A DNA stretch of 61,338 nt from Aeromonas taiwanensis (GCF_000820165.1 NZ_CDDD01000012.1:1-61338), one strand, 5' to 3'; counted from the stretch's first letter, positions 33,031-42,990 are shown. The notes: a model not told the origin generated them from the sequence alone. Numbers and translations are program-made.

Positions 33031-34044
33031 TCAGTCACCAAGCCAGGACTCGCACAGGGTGAGGCACTGGGCATCGAGATCCAGCTCGGCCTCGATGCCA
33101 AGTGGCAGGGTCAGCATGGGGTGGGTATGGGCACAGTCAAACTCCGCCAGTATGGGGAAGGTCGGCTCCCCCACCACCTCCAGCAGGATATCCAGCGGTC
33201 GTCTGCCACTGCCCTGGCTGTCGAACAGTTCGTGCTTGCCGAGAATAAGGCCCCCGATACGTTCGAACACGCCGCACAGCTTGAGGTGGGAAAAAGATCG
33301 CTCCACCGTCTCCGCCGACTTGAGGCTGTCTTCCAGCAGCAGAATGTCACCCCTCCCGATCGCCGGCATGTAAGGAGAGCCCCAGATCCCCGCCAGCGTG
33401 TTGAGGTTGCCGCCGATCAGCCGGCCCCGCACCCGGCCAGTGCCCATCGAGATCAGCCGGTTGGGCCGGCACTGCTTGGCCCGGGTCTGGTTTTCCCAGT
33501 CGAGCCGCTCGTCAGTCCAGTGCGCCGGGGTCGGCAAGGTGTGGGGCAAGGAAGCGCCCCCCGCCAGACAGATCTGGCGAAACCCGGCCAGGGTTTCATC
33601 CACCAGTGGCGATAGCTCGCCAAAGGAGGCCACCAGGGCTGGACCATAAAAGGTAACCAGCCCGGTCCGGGCGTGGATGCCAAGCAGCAGGGCCGTCACG
33701 TCCGAGTAACCGACGATGATCTTGGGATCCCGTCGCAGCGCCTCGAAGTCGAGATAAGGAAGCAGCGAGTTCGAGTTGCTGCCACCGATCACCGACATGA
33801 TGGCACGCACCTCGGGATCCCGGATGAGGGCGTTGAGTTCCTCGGCCCGCGCGGCGATGGCGCCGGAACGCCAGTGATCGCGCTGCCCGGTGAGGCTCCC
33901 CGCCTTGAGTCTGAAGCCCTGCCCTTCCAGAAACGCCCTGGCACGGGCAAAGCGATGGGGAGCCCAGGCAGTGGCCGCACTGGAAGGGGAGAAAAAGCCC
34001 AGGGAGTCACCGGGTTTGAGCCCGGCGGGTTTGAGAAGATCCAT
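33031..34044 (-). CDS. S66 family peptidase (LD-carboxypeptidase/MccF-like)
   Basis: 337 aa. The nucleophile motif is I-G-G-S-N-S-N-S-L-L (Ser in G-G-x-N-S-N, residues near 90), followed by P-K-I-I-V-G-Y-S-D-V-T-A-L-L, G-G-N-L-N-T-L-A-G and the C-terminal H-T-H-P-M-L-T-L-P-L-G segment with the catalytic His. The length and sequence around S-N-S-N are of the MccF-like branch, which cleaves microcin C-like aminoacyl nucleotides, rather than LdcA, which trims murein tetrapeptide. ATG 34044 is taken; a TTG three codons earlier has an AGGA 4 bases before it and is also possible. Confidence 0.82.
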   Translation of the reverse strand: MDLLKPAGLKPGDSLGFFSPSSAATAWAPHRFARARAFLEGQGFRLKAGSLTGQRDHWRSGAIAARAEELNALIRDPEVRAIMSVIGGSNSNSLLPYLDFEALRRDPKIIVGYSDVTALLLGIHARTGLVTFYGPALVASFGELSPLVDETLAGFRQICLAGGASLPHTLPTPAHWTDERLDWENQTRAKQCRPNRLISMGTGRVRGRLIGGNLNTLAGIWGSPYMPAIGRGDILLLEDSLKSAETVERSFSHLKLCGVFERIGGLILGKHELFDSQGSGRRPLDILLEVVGEPTFPILAEFDCAHTHPMLTLPLGIEAELDLDAQCLTLCESWLGD

Positions 34045-34227
34045 GGCTGACAATCGGTCCTGATGATCTGGTCGCCGGTATCCTCATGACCCGGCATAGG
34101 GTTTCATCCTAATCCAGATACTTTCTTCCCAACAAGGGACAGCGCCCCATGTCAGGCGCCCCGGGGGATGGACAAGCCCCCCTTGCTTCCAGCGCGAGAC
34201 AGGGAGCCCCTGGAGGTTCGCCACCAT

Positions 34228-34255
34228 CAAAAAAGCCGATCATCCGATCGGCTTT
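34228..34255 (-). terminator. Rho-independent terminator of ybjQ
   Basis: The ten-base stem aaagccgatc/gatcggcttt with loop atcc gives a run of T in the minus direction (34228-34234 is caaaaaa on the plus strand). It lies 20 bases after the ybjQ stop. Confidence 0.85.
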
Positions 34256-34276
34256 GCGGGTTGGCCGGCGGCGCCG

Positions 34277-34594
34277 TCATACCACCACGGCGGTGCCGCT
34301 GATGCTCACCATCAGCATGCTGCCGTTTTGCCCCACCACCTCGTAGTCGAGGTCGATGCCGACCACGGCGTTGGCCCCCAGGGCCCGTGCACGATCCTTG
34401 AGCTCCTCGAAGGCGATTTCCCGGGCCCGGGCCAGCTCCTTCTCATAGGCGCCGGAGCGCCCGCCGATGATGTCGCGAATGCCGGCGAACAGGTCCTTGA
34501 ACACGTTGGCGCCGAGGATGGCCTCGCCCACGACGATGCCGCGATACTCGCGAATGGGCTTGCCCTCGAGGGCGGGGGTGGTGGAAAGAATCAT
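34277..34594 (-). CDS. ybjQ: YbjQ family heavy-metal-binding-fold protein
   Basis: 105 aa, UPF0145/DUF74. The whole family pattern is present: [39 protein letters not shown] and the hydrophobic end. It forms a homopentamer in related structures; biochemical role unknown. The start at 34594 has AGGAG 5 bases upstream; 30 codons further upstream in frame have no ribosome site. Confidence 0.9.
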   Translation of the reverse strand: MILSTTPALEGKPIREYRGIVVGEAILGANVFKDLFAGIRDIIGGRSGAYEKELARAREIAFEELKDRARALGANAVVGIDLDYEVVGQNGSMLMVSISGTAVVV

Positions 34595-34723
34595 GGGATC
34601 TCCTGTGGTTTCATCGGCACGCACGAGGCGCATTGAACTGCATGCTAGCAGGGGTGGCGCGCCGGGATAAGTCCTCCCCCCCACCCGGCCTCCCCCATAA
34701 TGGGCAAATTTGGAAACAAGTGC

Positions 34724-34754
34724 TTGATTCAGCGCTCAAAAGAGTACCTATAAT
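34724..34754 (+). promoter_or_regulatory. Candidate promoter of the FadL-type porin gene
   Basis: TATAAT stands at 34749-34754, with TTGATT at 34724-34729, a 19-base spacer. The -10 is perfect but the spacer is long, so the -35 assignment is tentative. Confidence 0.5.
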
Positions 34755-34818
34755 CCCATGTCACGCATTTTTTCTATCCATGTCACCACGCCATGGTCAC
34801 ACAGGGAGTACGACACAG

Positions 34819-36039
34819 ATGAACAAGAACGATGCAAAAAAATTCAGGATGGGACGACCCCTGTGGCTGTTGCCACTGGGCATGATCGTGACGACCGCCA
34901 GCCAGGCCGGCGGCCTCTATCTGTACGAGACGGGAACGGACGATGTCGGCCTTGCCTCTGCGGGCATGGCCGCGAGGGCGCAGGATGCCACCGTGCAGTT
35001 CATGAACCCGGCGGGCCTGAGCCACCTGCAGGGGCGCCACCTTACCATGGGGGGGCAGCTCCTCTACGGGGACGTCCCCTTCGATCTCGATGACCCTGCC
35101 TACGATGATGTCGACACCGTGGTGGGCTGGTTCCCCTCCGCCTCCCTCTACTACAGCCAGCAGCTCGACGACCGCTGGACCCTGGGCCTGGCCACCTATG
35201 GCAACTACGGCATGGGGCTCGACTTCGGAGGCTGGGAGGGGCAACAGCTGGTGAAGGAGGCCACCCTGATGGCCCTGACGATGCAGCCTGGCATCGCCTA
35301 CCGCATCGATGATCACTGGTCCCTGGGGGCGGCCATGGGCATCAACTACGGCCTGTTCGCCCTCAAGCGCGAAACGGGTTCCGGTGAGCAGAAGCTGGAT
35401 GACACCGACTGGGCGCTCAATGGCAAGTTCGGGATCCTCTATGAACTCGACCAGCGCACCCGCTTCGGCCTCGCCTACAGCAGTCGGGTCAAGTATCACT
35501 TCGACGTCCAGACCCGGGTTACCCTGCAGCGACCCAACCTGCCCGACGTCTCGACCGAGCTGCCCCTCTCCGGCATGGTCAACACCCCGCAGCAGGTGAT
35601 GCTGAGCGGCTACCACGAGTTCGCCCCCGACTGGGCCATCATGGGGAATCTGGGCTGGCAGGACTGGAGCGAGTACAACAAGAATCACGTCACTCTCTTT
35701 GGCCGCGATACCGCGGACAAGGCGCTCTTCCAGGATACCTATCACGTCGCCCTGGGGCTGCAGCACGTACTGACGTCCCAGTGGACGCTCAATGGCGGCG
35801 TCGCCTATGACACCAGCGTCTATGAGGATCAGGATGACACCACCCTCACCATCCCGAGCGGCGCCGCCATCCGCCTCGGGGTCGGGGCCAGGTATGCCCT
35901 CAGTGCCCAGGAGAGCATAGGGGCCTCTATGGAGTACCTCACCCAGGAAGATTCCTATGTGCAGGGCAACGATCTCTCCGGCCGATATGACGACGGGCGG
36001 TTCTACTTCTTCGCGGTCAACTACAGCAAGACATTCTGA
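34819..36039 (+). CDS. FadL/OmpP1-family outer membrane transporter
   Basis: 406 aa. A signal peptide (basic N-terminus, hydrophobic 14-27, cleavage after S-Q-A) leads into the FadL N-terminus (G-L-Y-L-Y-E-T-G-T-D-D-V-G-L-A-S-A-G and N-P-A-G-L). Alternating aromatic beta-strands run to the C-terminal Phe, as in outer-membrane barrels. Members admit long-chain fatty acids or hydrophobic compounds. The start at 34819 is decided by the signal peptide; the ORF extends upstream over a promoter. A strong terminator follows. The substrate is not known; it is not next to fatty-acid genes. Confidence 0.88.
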   Translation: MNKNDAKKFRMGRPLWLLPLGMIVTTASQAGGLYLYETGTDDVGLASAGMAARAQDATVQFMNPAGLSHLQGRHLTMGGQLLYGDVPFDLDDPAYDDVDTVVGWFPSASLYYSQQLDDRWTLGLATYGNYGMGLDFGGWEGQQLVKEATLMALTMQPGIAYRIDDHWSLGAAMGINYGLFALKRETGSGEQKLDDTDWALNGKFGILYELDQRTRFGLAYSSRVKYHFDVQTRVTLQRPNLPDVSTELPLSGMVNTPQQVMLSGYHEFAPDWAIMGNLGWQDWSEYNKNHVTLFGRDTADKALFQDTYHVALGLQHVLTSQWTLNGGVAYDTSVYEDQDDTTLTIPSGAAIRLGVGARYALSAQESIGASMEYLTQEDSYVQGNDLSGRYDDGRFYFFAVNYSKTF

Positions 36040-36075
36040 ACCCGCCCAGCCCGTTCCGGCAGGGCGCCAATAGCA

Positions 36076-36106
36076 AGAGGGAGGCATAACGCCTCCCTCT
36101 TTTTTC
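36076..36106 (+). terminator. Rho-independent terminator of the porin gene
   Basis: The stem agagggaggc/gcctccctct is followed by six T. It is shared with the convergent ndh gene. Confidence 0.9.
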
Positions 36107-36129
36107 TTATTGTCCCGGCCGCTGGCGGC

Positions 36130-37422
36130 TCAGTGCAGCTTCATGCTCGGGCGCAGCACCCGGTTGATGCGGCCCACCAGCATGATCAGGCCGGTCTTGA
36201 TGTAGCCGTGCAGGGCCACCTGGTGCATCCGATACAGGCTGATGTAGACGATGCGGGCGATGTAGCCTTCCACCATCATGGAGCCACGCATCAGGTTGCC
36301 CATCAGGCTGCCCACGGTGGAGAAGCGGCTCAAGGAGACCAGGGAGCCGTGATCGTGATAGCGGTAGGGCTTCATCTCGCCGCCGTTCATCTTGGCCAGG
36401 ATGTTCTTGAACGCCTGGGTCGCCATCTGGTGGGCGGACTGGGCGCGGGGCGGCACGAACTTGCCGTCCGGCTGCGGGCAGGCGGCGCAGTCACCGATGA
36501 CGAAGATGTTCTCGTCACGGGTGGTCTGCAGGGTCTCGTGCACCACCAGCTGGTTGATGCGGTTGGTCTCGAGGCCCGCGATCTCCTTCATGAAGTCCGG
36601 CGCCTTGATGCCCGCGGCCCACACCATGAGGTCCGCTTCGATGAGCTCCCCATCCTTGGTGTGCAGACCCTCGGCAGTCGCTTCGGTGATCATGGTGGCG
36701 GTACGCACGTCCACGCCCAGCTTGACCAGTTCCTGGTGGGCGGAGCCGCTGATGCGCTCCGGCAGGGCCGGCAGGATGCGGGGGCCCGCTTCCACCAGGG
36801 TCACCTTGAGGCTGTCGGTGGTGAGGTTCTTGAAGCCATAGGCGTAGAGCTGCTCCACCGCGTTGTAGAGCTCGGCGGAGAGCTCGACGCCGGTGGCGCC
36901 GCCACCCACGATGGCGATCTTCACCTTGTCACCGGGCTGGTATTCGGTGGCGAACTGCAGGAAGCGGTTCATCATGCTGTTGTAGAAGCGGTGCGCCTGG
37001 GAGGGGCTGTCCAGGAAGATGCAGTGATCCTTGATGCCCTTGGTGTTGAAGTCGTTGGAGACGGAGCCGATGGCCATCACCAGGATGTCGTAAGGGACTT
37101 CCCGCTCGTTGACCACCAGGGCGCCACTGTCGTCGTGGATGGGGGCCAGCACGATGCGCTTCTCGTCGCGCTTGATGTCGGTCAGGCTGCCGAGCTGGAA
37201 TTCGAAGCCGTGGTTCTTGGCGTGGGACTGGTAGCTCAGGGCGTCGATGCCCGCATCCATGGAGCCGGTGGCCACTTCGTGCAGCAGGGGTTTCCACAGG
37301 TGGGTGCGGTTGCGATCCACCAGGGTGATCCTGGCCTTGTTCTTCTTGCCCAGCTTGCGGCCCAGGCTGGTCGCAAGTTCGAGACCGCCGGCGCCACCGC
37401 CAACAACGACAATATTCATCAT
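36130..37422 (-). CDS. ndh: NADH dehydrogenase, type II (Ndh)
   Basis: 430 aa, non-proton-pumping NADH:ubiquinone oxidoreductase. It has two dinucleotide-binding motifs: [11 protein letters not shown] (FAD, near residue 10) and [11 protein letters not shown] (NADH, near 180), then W-A-A-G-I and I-G-D-C-A-A-C. The C-terminal hydrophobic and basic tail ([14 protein letters not shown]) anchors it to the inner membrane. AAGGA lies 8 bases before the first of two tandem ATGs (37422). The next gene upstream is ycfP, as in E. coli; the intervening hairpin suggests separate mRNA. Confidence 0.93.
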   Translation of the reverse strand: MMNIVVVGGGAGGLELATSLGRKLGKKNKARITLVDRNRTHLWKPLLHEVATGSMDAGIDALSYQSHAKNHGFEFQLGSLTDIKRDEKRIVLAPIHDDSGALVVNEREVPYDILVMAIGSVSNDFNTKGIKDHCIFLDSPSQAHRFYNSMMNRFLQFATEYQPGDKVKIAIVGGGATGVELSAELYNAVEQLYAYGFKNLTTDSLKVTLVEAGPRILPALPERISGSAHQELVKLGVDVRTATMITEATAEGLHTKDGELIEADLMVWAAGIKAPDFMKEIAGLETNRINQLVVHETLQTTRDENIFVIGDCAACPQPDGKFVPPRAQSAHQMATQAFKNILAKMNGGEMKPYRYHDHGSLVSLSRFSTVGSLMGNLMRGSMMVEGYIARIVYISLYRMHQVALHGYIKTGLIMLVGRINRVLRPSMKLH

Positions 37423-37442
37423 GATGATTTTCCTTGGTTCCT

Positions 37443-37470
37443 CAAAACGAAAGGGAGCCATTGGCTCCCT
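37443..37470 (-). terminator. Terminator of ycfP, upstream of ndh
   Basis: The stem agggagcca/tggctccct is followed in the minus direction by TTCGTTTT. It lies between ycfP and ndh and would separate their transcripts. Confidence 0.65.
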
Positions 37471-37496
37471 AAAACGAAATCGGTCGACGTGATGGC

Positions 37497-38036
37497 TCAG
37501 GCTTCCTTGAAGGCCTTCATCCGTTGCAGATGGTGCGAGATGTTCTTGAACTTATGGGTCTCGCGCTCATCCCATACGATGTCGTAATAGTTCTTCAATT
37601 CACGTTCAGTGTCCCGATTATCGCGGATTTCATCCTGAACGGAAAGGATGCACAGGCAGTTTCCTGAATTTTTATTACGAAATTCGGTTACACACTTGGT
37701 ACCGATGTCTTCGTACTCTTCCGGCCTGTCTATCTTGCCCTGCATGTTCTCTTCCGGGTGCAGGTTGGGGTTGAAGATCACCTGCTTGATGCCGCACAGG
37801 AAGCCTATTCGCTCGCTCCAGTAGCCGCCGAGTCCCACGCCACAGATGAGGGGCTTGGGGTCCGTGCTCATGTCCAGCTGCTTCTTCACCTCCTTGAGCA
37901 GGTGGCTCATGTCGTGGCGGGGATGAACCGTGCTGTAGTGCACGAAACGCACATCATCATCGATAAACTGCAACTGCAGCACTTTCTCATGATTGCCGGG
38001 GCTGGTGGCATCAAAGCCATGCAGATAGATGATCAT
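37497..38036 (-). CDS. ycfP: YcfP family alpha/beta-hydrolase-fold protein
   Basis: 179 aa. [18 protein letters not shown] is the YcfP/YqiA N-terminus; [14 protein letters not shown] replaces the G-x-S-x-G nucleophile elbow with Gly at the Ser position, so esterase activity is doubtful. E. coli ycfP is close to ndh, thiK, lpoB and hinT, and here the ndh-ycfP pair is kept although nagZ and the others are elsewhere. The start ATG at 38036 has GAGG upstream; an in-frame extension to 38195 is not supported. AT-richer 3' end. Confidence 0.9.
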   Translation of the reverse strand: MIIYLHGFDATSPGNHEKVLQLQFIDDDVRFVHYSTVHPRHDMSHLLKEVKKQLDMSTDPKPLICGVGLGGYWSERIGFLCGIKQVIFNPNLHPEENMQGKIDRPEEYEDIGTKCVTEFRNKNSGNCLCILSVQDEIRDNRDTERELKNYYDIVWDERETHKFKNISHHLQRMKAFKEA

Positions 38037-38207
38037 GGACAAGACCTCAAAAACTGTGTCGGTTCCATCGAAACTACCCCAGCGACAGGACCTTGCGCCA
38101 CCAAAACATATGACTTTCTTGCTTTGGATCACGCCCGATGCAGGCAGATCCCCGGCATGCATCACGGGCGGTCCGTGGCGGGGGACGCCTGCCACGGACC
38201 GCCGTGC

Positions 38208-40016
38208 TTACCCCAGGCTACGCTCGAAGCGCGCCACCGCCGCGCCCACCAGGGCCAGACTCCCCTGCCAGAAGGCGGGCTCGCGAATGTCCTGACCCAG
38301 GTGTTTCTCGACCAGATCCTCGGCGCTCATGCGGCCGGTGTCCCGCAGCAGGGCGCGGTAAGCCCCGGCTACGTTCGCCTCCCCCGCCTCCTGGCGGCTC
38401 ATAAGCTGCTGGTAGACCCCGAGGCTGAACAGGTAGCCGAACAGATAGGGGTAGTTGTAAAAACCGAAGCCCGCGATGGAGAAGTGCGCCTTGGCCGCCC
38501 AGAACATGGGGTGGTAGCGGCAGAGGCTCCCCTCGTACCAGCGTCCCCAGGCCTCGTCGGTCAGCGCCTTGAGGCGGGATGGCGACACATAACCCTGCGT
38601 GCGTGCGGCCACCAGGGCCTGCTCGAAGTCGAAGCGGGCCGGGATATTGACCAGGAAGGTGGCGGCGCCGTCCGCGTCGGCCCAGGCGATGGCCATGCGC
38701 TCCTCGGGGCTCTGCGCCTGCTCGAACAGGGCGCTGCGCACCAGGGTCTCGGCGAAGATGGAGGCGGTCTCCGCGAGCGTCATGGGGTAGCTGCGCTGGC
38801 TCATGGGCAGATCCCGGATGAGCCAGTTGTGCCAGGCGTGGCCGAGCTCGTGGGCGAGCGTGATGACGTTGTCCATGGTGCCCGCGTAGGTGATGAAGAC
38901 CCGCGGCTCCACCGGCTCGGCAAACTTGGTGCAGTAGGCTCCGGTGCGCCGGTTCGGGGTGGGCGCCGCATCGATCCATCCTCTTTCGGCCATCATGCGG
39001 GCAAACTCGCCCATCTCGGGATCGAAGCGGGCGAACGCCTCGGCGATGATGGCGATGGCCTCCTCGAACGGGATGGCCCGGCGGTCTGCCACCGGGGGCG
39101 GCGCGAACAGATCCTCGGGCCCGAGATCGTCGATGCCGAGCTTGCCGGCCATCAGGGCCAGTGCTCGCTGGCCGAGCCCCCGGGCCTGCCAGGTCTCCTG
39201 CATCAGGGTATCCAGGGTGGCACGCTCGATGTGGCTCTGATGGCAGGAGAGATCCAGGGCATCCAGGGTCCGGATCTTGCCGCGCTGGCGCGAGAGCTCC
39301 AGGCGCCAGCCGTTGAGGGCGTTCAGGATGGCGGCCACCGTCTCCTGCTCCCCCTCCCAGCCGGCGCTGATGGCATCGAACGCCTCCCGGCGCAGGGCCC
39401 GCAGCGGGCTGGAGAGCAGGTTGCTCGCCTCCGCCAGTCCCATGTCACGGCCATCGATCACCAGGCGGATCTTGCCCACCAGATCGTTGTAGAGGTTGCC
39501 CCAGGCGTGCAGGCCATCGGTGCCCAGGCCGATCACCAGCTGCTCCGCCTCCACCGGCAGGCGCTGATCCTGCAGCCGGCGCTCGTGGCGCAGGCGATAC
39601 GCCTCCTCCCCGAGCAGGGGATCGGCCATCAGCTGCTCGAATGCGGCCTCGGGCAACCCCAGCATCAGGTCTTCCACCGGCGCCAGGGCCTTGAAGAGAT
39701 CGGCGTTGAGGGCCCGGGCCCGGGAGGCCAGCTGCTTGGCCAGCACGTCACGGGCATCCTGGCTGCCACGGCAGGCCGCCAGCACGGCGATGTTCCAGCC
39801 GATCTCGCGGATGCGCCGGGCGCGCAGGCGCACCTCTCGCAGGAAATCCTGCAGGGCCTGCGGGCTCCCCTGCACCTCGGCCAGCCCCGCCATGAAACCG
39901 CTCAACTCCGTCAGGCTGGCGCGGGCCAGGCTCATGTCCGCCTCCAGGACGCTGCTGTCGAGGGAGGGGTAGATATGCTCATTTTGCCACTGCTGTGGAT
40001 AGACTCGTTGTTGCAT
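38208..40016 (-). CDS. M3 family oligoendopeptidase (PepF-type), copy 1
   Basis: 602 aa zinc metallopeptidase. The zinc motif H-E-L-G-H is at 389-393, with A-E-T-A-S-I-F-A-E-T (third ligand Glu) about 25-30 residues later, and the F-x-Y-P-Y-L-F-G-Y-L-F-S block near the C-terminus. M3B enzymes cut short peptides in the cytoplasm. ATG 40016 starts at the conserved M-Q-Q-R-V-Y-P-Q-x-W-Q; the longer frame runs through a gene-free gap. The next gene upstream is a paralogue on the same strand, 118 bases away. Confidence 0.88.
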   Translation of the reverse strand: MQQRVYPQQWQNEHIYPSLDSSVLEADMSLARASLTELSGFMAGLAEVQGSPQALQDFLREVRLRARRIREIGWNIAVLAACRGSQDARDVLAKQLASRARALNADLFKALAPVEDLMLGLPEAAFEQLMADPLLGEEAYRLRHERRLQDQRLPVEAEQLVIGLGTDGLHAWGNLYNDLVGKIRLVIDGRDMGLAEASNLLSSPLRALRREAFDAISAGWEGEQETVAAILNALNGWRLELSRQRGKIRTLDALDLSCHQSHIERATLDTLMQETWQARGLGQRALALMAGKLGIDDLGPEDLFAPPPVADRRAIPFEEAIAIIAEAFARFDPEMGEFARMMAERGWIDAAPTPNRRTGAYCTKFAEPVEPRVFITYAGTMDNVITLAHELGHAWHNWLIRDLPMSQRSYPMTLAETASIFAETLVRSALFEQAQSPEERMAIAWADADGAATFLVNIPARFDFEQALVAARTQGYVSPSRLKALTDEAWGRWYEGSLCRYHPMFWAAKAHFSIAGFGFYNYPYLFGYLFSLGVYQQLMSRQEAGEANVAGAYRALLRDTGRMSAEDLVEKHLGQDIREPAFWQGSLALVGAAVARFERSLG

Positions 40017-40134
40017 CGCACGCTCATTGTCAAAGACGGGCCCGGCCCGCCGTGAAACAGGGTGGCCCCGGGGCCACGAGACAGGGTCGGGCAGCCTGAC
40101 CGCCACGCCCCGTCAACACAGAGAAAGGCCGGTG

Positions 40135-41913
40135 CTACACCAGCCGCTCGAGACGAACCACCGCCTCTTCCACATAATTCAGGCTCTCCTGCCAGAACCC
40201 GGGTTCGCGGATATCGACCCCCAGGTGTTTCTCCACCAGATCCTCGGCGCTCATGCGACCGGTGTCGGTGAGCAGCGCGCGATAGGCGGGCACAAATTCG
40301 CGCCCGGCCCGCGCCTGCTGGGCATAGAGCCCCAGGCTGAAGAGGTAGCCAAACAGATAGGGGTAGTTGTAGAACCCGAGCTCGGCGATGGAGAAGTGGC
40401 CCTTGCTGGCCCAGAACAGCTCGTCATGCTGGCTGAGGGCGTCACCATACCACTGCTGCTGCGCCGATTTCATCATCTCCCGCAGCTGGCCCGCCCCCAC
40501 GTAACCCTGCTCCCGGGCCGCCACCAGGGCCCGTTCGAAGGTGAAGCGAGCGGGGATGTCGAGCAGCATGCTCGCGGCGCGCTCCCCGTCCAGCCAGGCG
40601 ATGGCCCGGCGTTGCTCCACCTTGTCGGTGGCCGCCAGCAGGGCGTCGCGCACCAGGGTCTCGGCGAAGAGGGAGGCGGTCTCCGCCAGCGTCCTGGGGT
40701 AGTCCCGCTGCTCCAGGGGCAGGTCTCGCAACAGCCAGCTGTGCCAGGCGTGGCCGAGTTCGTGGGCGAGCGTGATGACGTTGTCCAGGGTCCCTTCGAA
40801 GGTGAGGAAGATCCGTGGCTCCGGCGGGTCGGCATACTCGGTGCTGTAGGCGCCACTTCGCCTGTGCTCGCTCGGGGCGGCATCGATCCACCCCTTGTCG
40901 GCCATCATGCGGGCGAAGGCCCCCATCTCGGGATCGAAGGCCGCGAAGGCCTCCACCACCAGAGTCAGCGCCTGATCGAAACCGAGCGTGCTAGACGTGG
41001 CCAGCGGCGCCGGGGCATAGAGATCCCAGGGGGCGAAGTCACTGATCTGCCGGGCGCAGGCCATGGCCCGCAGGGCGCGGCGCCCCAGCTCCTTGTGCTC
41101 CCCGGCCGCCGCCATCAGGGTCTCCAGGGTGGTACGCGTGAGGTGGCCCTGATGGCAGGAGACATCGAGGGCATCCTGCCTGCGTCCCCTGCCGCGCTGA
41201 CGGACGAGCTCGTTACGCCAACCGTTGATGGCGTTGAGGATGGCGGCCACCGTCTCCTGCTCCCCCTCCCAGGCGGCCTGAATGGCGTGCCAGGCGCTGG
41301 CACGCCGCGCCCGGTCCGGGTGGGCGAGCAGGTTGTCCGCCTGGGCCAGCCCCATGGGCACGCCTTCCACCACCGGCAGCAGGCGCCCCACCAGGTTGTC
41401 ATAGAGATCCCCCCACCCCTGCAGGCCGTCCACCGCCAGTCCCTCGATGAGCTGCTCGCTCTCGAGCGACAGCCACTGCTCCTGCTGCCCCCTGTCGTGG
41501 TGGATGAGGTAGGCGAGCTCGAACAGCTCGGGGTCCTGCAGCAGGGTGCGCACCAGCGACTCGGGGGCACGCACCCAGAACAGGGCCACCGGCTTGCTGC
41601 GCTGGGCCAGGGTCGCCTGCAACTGCTGGCCGCGAGAGAGCAGCGCCCGGGCCGGCTCGTCGCGACCATCCCGGCTCAGGCGGTTGTAACCGTAGACCTG
41701 GCAGTTCCAGGCCAGCCTCTTCACCCCGTTGGCCTGGCGGCGAATGGCCCGCAACAGGTGGCGCAGGGCGTTGGGATCCTGGGTGTCAGGCAGGGTGGCC
41801 AGCAAGGCGTCGAGCTCGTTCAGGGCGTGGGCGGCTTGCTGGAAGGCGGCGTCGATGGCCGGATCGTCGGGGGCGGCATAGATGTGATCATCCTGCCAAA
41901 CGGGTGGGTTCAT
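40135..41913 (-). CDS. M3 family oligoendopeptidase (PepF-type), copy 2
   Basis: 592 aa, a paralogue of the downstream gene along its full length: shared blocks include A-W-E-G-E-Q-E-T-V-A-A-I-L-N-A-x-N-G-W-R, D-x-S-C-H-Q-x-H, F-D-P-E-M-G-x-F-A-R-M-M-A and the zinc motif H-E-L-G-H (384-388) plus A-E-T-A-S-L-F-A-E-T. It is probably the product of tandem duplication, with moderate divergence suggesting different peptide preferences. Start ATG 41913 has AAGGA 6 bases upstream. The pair may be transcribed together. Confidence 0.88.
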   Translation of the reverse strand: MNPPVWQDDHIYAAPDDPAIDAAFQQAAHALNELDALLATLPDTQDPNALRHLLRAIRRQANGVKRLAWNCQVYGYNRLSRDGRDEPARALLSRGQQLQATLAQRSKPVALFWVRAPESLVRTLLQDPELFELAYLIHHDRGQQEQWLSLESEQLIEGLAVDGLQGWGDLYDNLVGRLLPVVEGVPMGLAQADNLLAHPDRARRASAWHAIQAAWEGEQETVAAILNAINGWRNELVRQRGRGRRQDALDVSCHQGHLTRTTLETLMAAAGEHKELGRRALRAMACARQISDFAPWDLYAPAPLATSSTLGFDQALTLVVEAFAAFDPEMGAFARMMADKGWIDAAPSEHRRSGAYSTEYADPPEPRIFLTFEGTLDNVITLAHELGHAWHSWLLRDLPLEQRDYPRTLAETASLFAETLVRDALLAATDKVEQRRAIAWLDGERAASMLLDIPARFTFERALVAAREQGYVGAGQLREMMKSAQQQWYGDALSQHDELFWASKGHFSIAELGFYNYPYLFGYLFSLGLYAQQARAGREFVPAYRALLTDTGRMSAEDLVEKHLGVDIREPGFWQESLNYVEEAVVRLERLV

Positions 41914-42075
41914 GGTTGTCCTTGTCTGTTTGCATCCATATGGGCTGACCCTGCCTCTTTGGGCGGGTGTCAGCCCGGATAGTACGAAGGGGGCCAGGCA
42001 CTTGCCTAGCCCCCATTCGAGGCAACCGGTGTCACAAGGAGGACGGGCGCGACGGCCCCTGTCGGCGGGGGGCGC

Positions 42076-42990
42076 CTACTTGGCGGGCTGGAGTTTACCC
42101 ACCAGGGTCATGACCAGCACCAGCACCAGACCCGCCACCACCCCGACCAGGGCGTTGAGCAGGGTGGGCGTCACCACGGCGAGGACGGCGCCCATGGCGG
42201 GCAGGGTGGCCACGGCCGCACCGGCCCCCTCGATGAGGTGGTGAGCAAAGGGCCAGCCGTGCACCAGGATGCCGCCCCCCACCATGAACATGGCGATGGT
42301 GCCGACCAGCGCCAGCAGGTGCATCAGCCTGGGCGCCGTCACCAGCAACCCCTGCCCCACCGCCCGGCGCAGTGCGCCGCCATCGGGCTTTTGCAGCAGG
42401 TGCAGGCCGATGTCGTCGAGCTTGACGATGAGCCCCACCAGGCCGTAGACCCCGACGGTCATCAGCAGGGCGATGCCCGCCACCACGGCGATTTGCAGGC
42501 CCAGGCTGGAGCCCTGCACCGTGCCGAGGGCAATGACGATGATCTCCGCCGACAGGATGAAGTCGGTACGAATGGCCCCCTTCACCTTCTGCCGCTCGAA
42601 GGCCGCCAGATCGTCGGGGATCGCCTCCACCGTGGCGGTGCTCTCCTCCTCGTGAGGCAGAAACTTGTGGGCCAGCTTCTCGGCCCCCTCGAAGCAGAGA
42701 TAGGCGCCCCCCAGCATCAGGAGCGGGGTGATGAGCCAGGGCACCAGAGCGCTGATGGCGATGGCGGCCGGCACCAGGATGAACTTGTTGCGCAGCGACC
42801 CCTTGGCCACCGCCCACACCACGGGCAGCTCCCGCTCCGCGCGCACTCCGCTCACCTGCTCCGCGTTGAGGGCGAGATCGTCCCCCAGCACCCCGGCGGT
42901 CTTCTTCGCCGCCACCTTGGTCATCAGCGCCACGTCATCGAGTACGGTGGCAATATCGTCGAGCAGGGCCAACAGACTGGTTCCGGCCAT
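42076..42990 (-). CDS. DUF808 (YedI-type) membrane protein
   Basis: 304 aa integral membrane protein of the DUF808 family: M-A-G-T-S-L-L-A-L-L-D-D-I-A-T-V-L-D-D-V-A at the N-terminus, K-V-A-A-K-K-T-A-G-V-L-G-D-D-L-A-L-N-A, K-G-A-I-R-T-D-F-I-L-S-A-E-I, then about six helices. Function unknown. The start is 42990, since AAGGA is 9 bases upstream; the ATG at 42999 touches the ribosome site and cannot be used. It stands alone, divergent from the DUF924 gene. Confidence 0.85.
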   Translation of the reverse strand: MAGTSLLALLDDIATVLDDVALMTKVAAKKTAGVLGDDLALNAEQVSGVRAERELPVVWAVAKGSLRNKFILVPAAIAISALVPWLITPLLMLGGAYLCFEGAEKLAHKFLPHEEESTATVEAIPDDLAAFERQKVKGAIRTDFILSAEIIVIALGTVQGSSLGLQIAVVAGIALLMTVGVYGLVGLIVKLDDIGLHLLQKPDGGALRRAVGQGLLVTAPRLMHLLALVGTIAMFMVGGGILVHGWPFAHHLIEGAGAAVATLPAMGAVLAVVTPTLLNALVGVVAGLVLVLVMTLVGKLQPAK

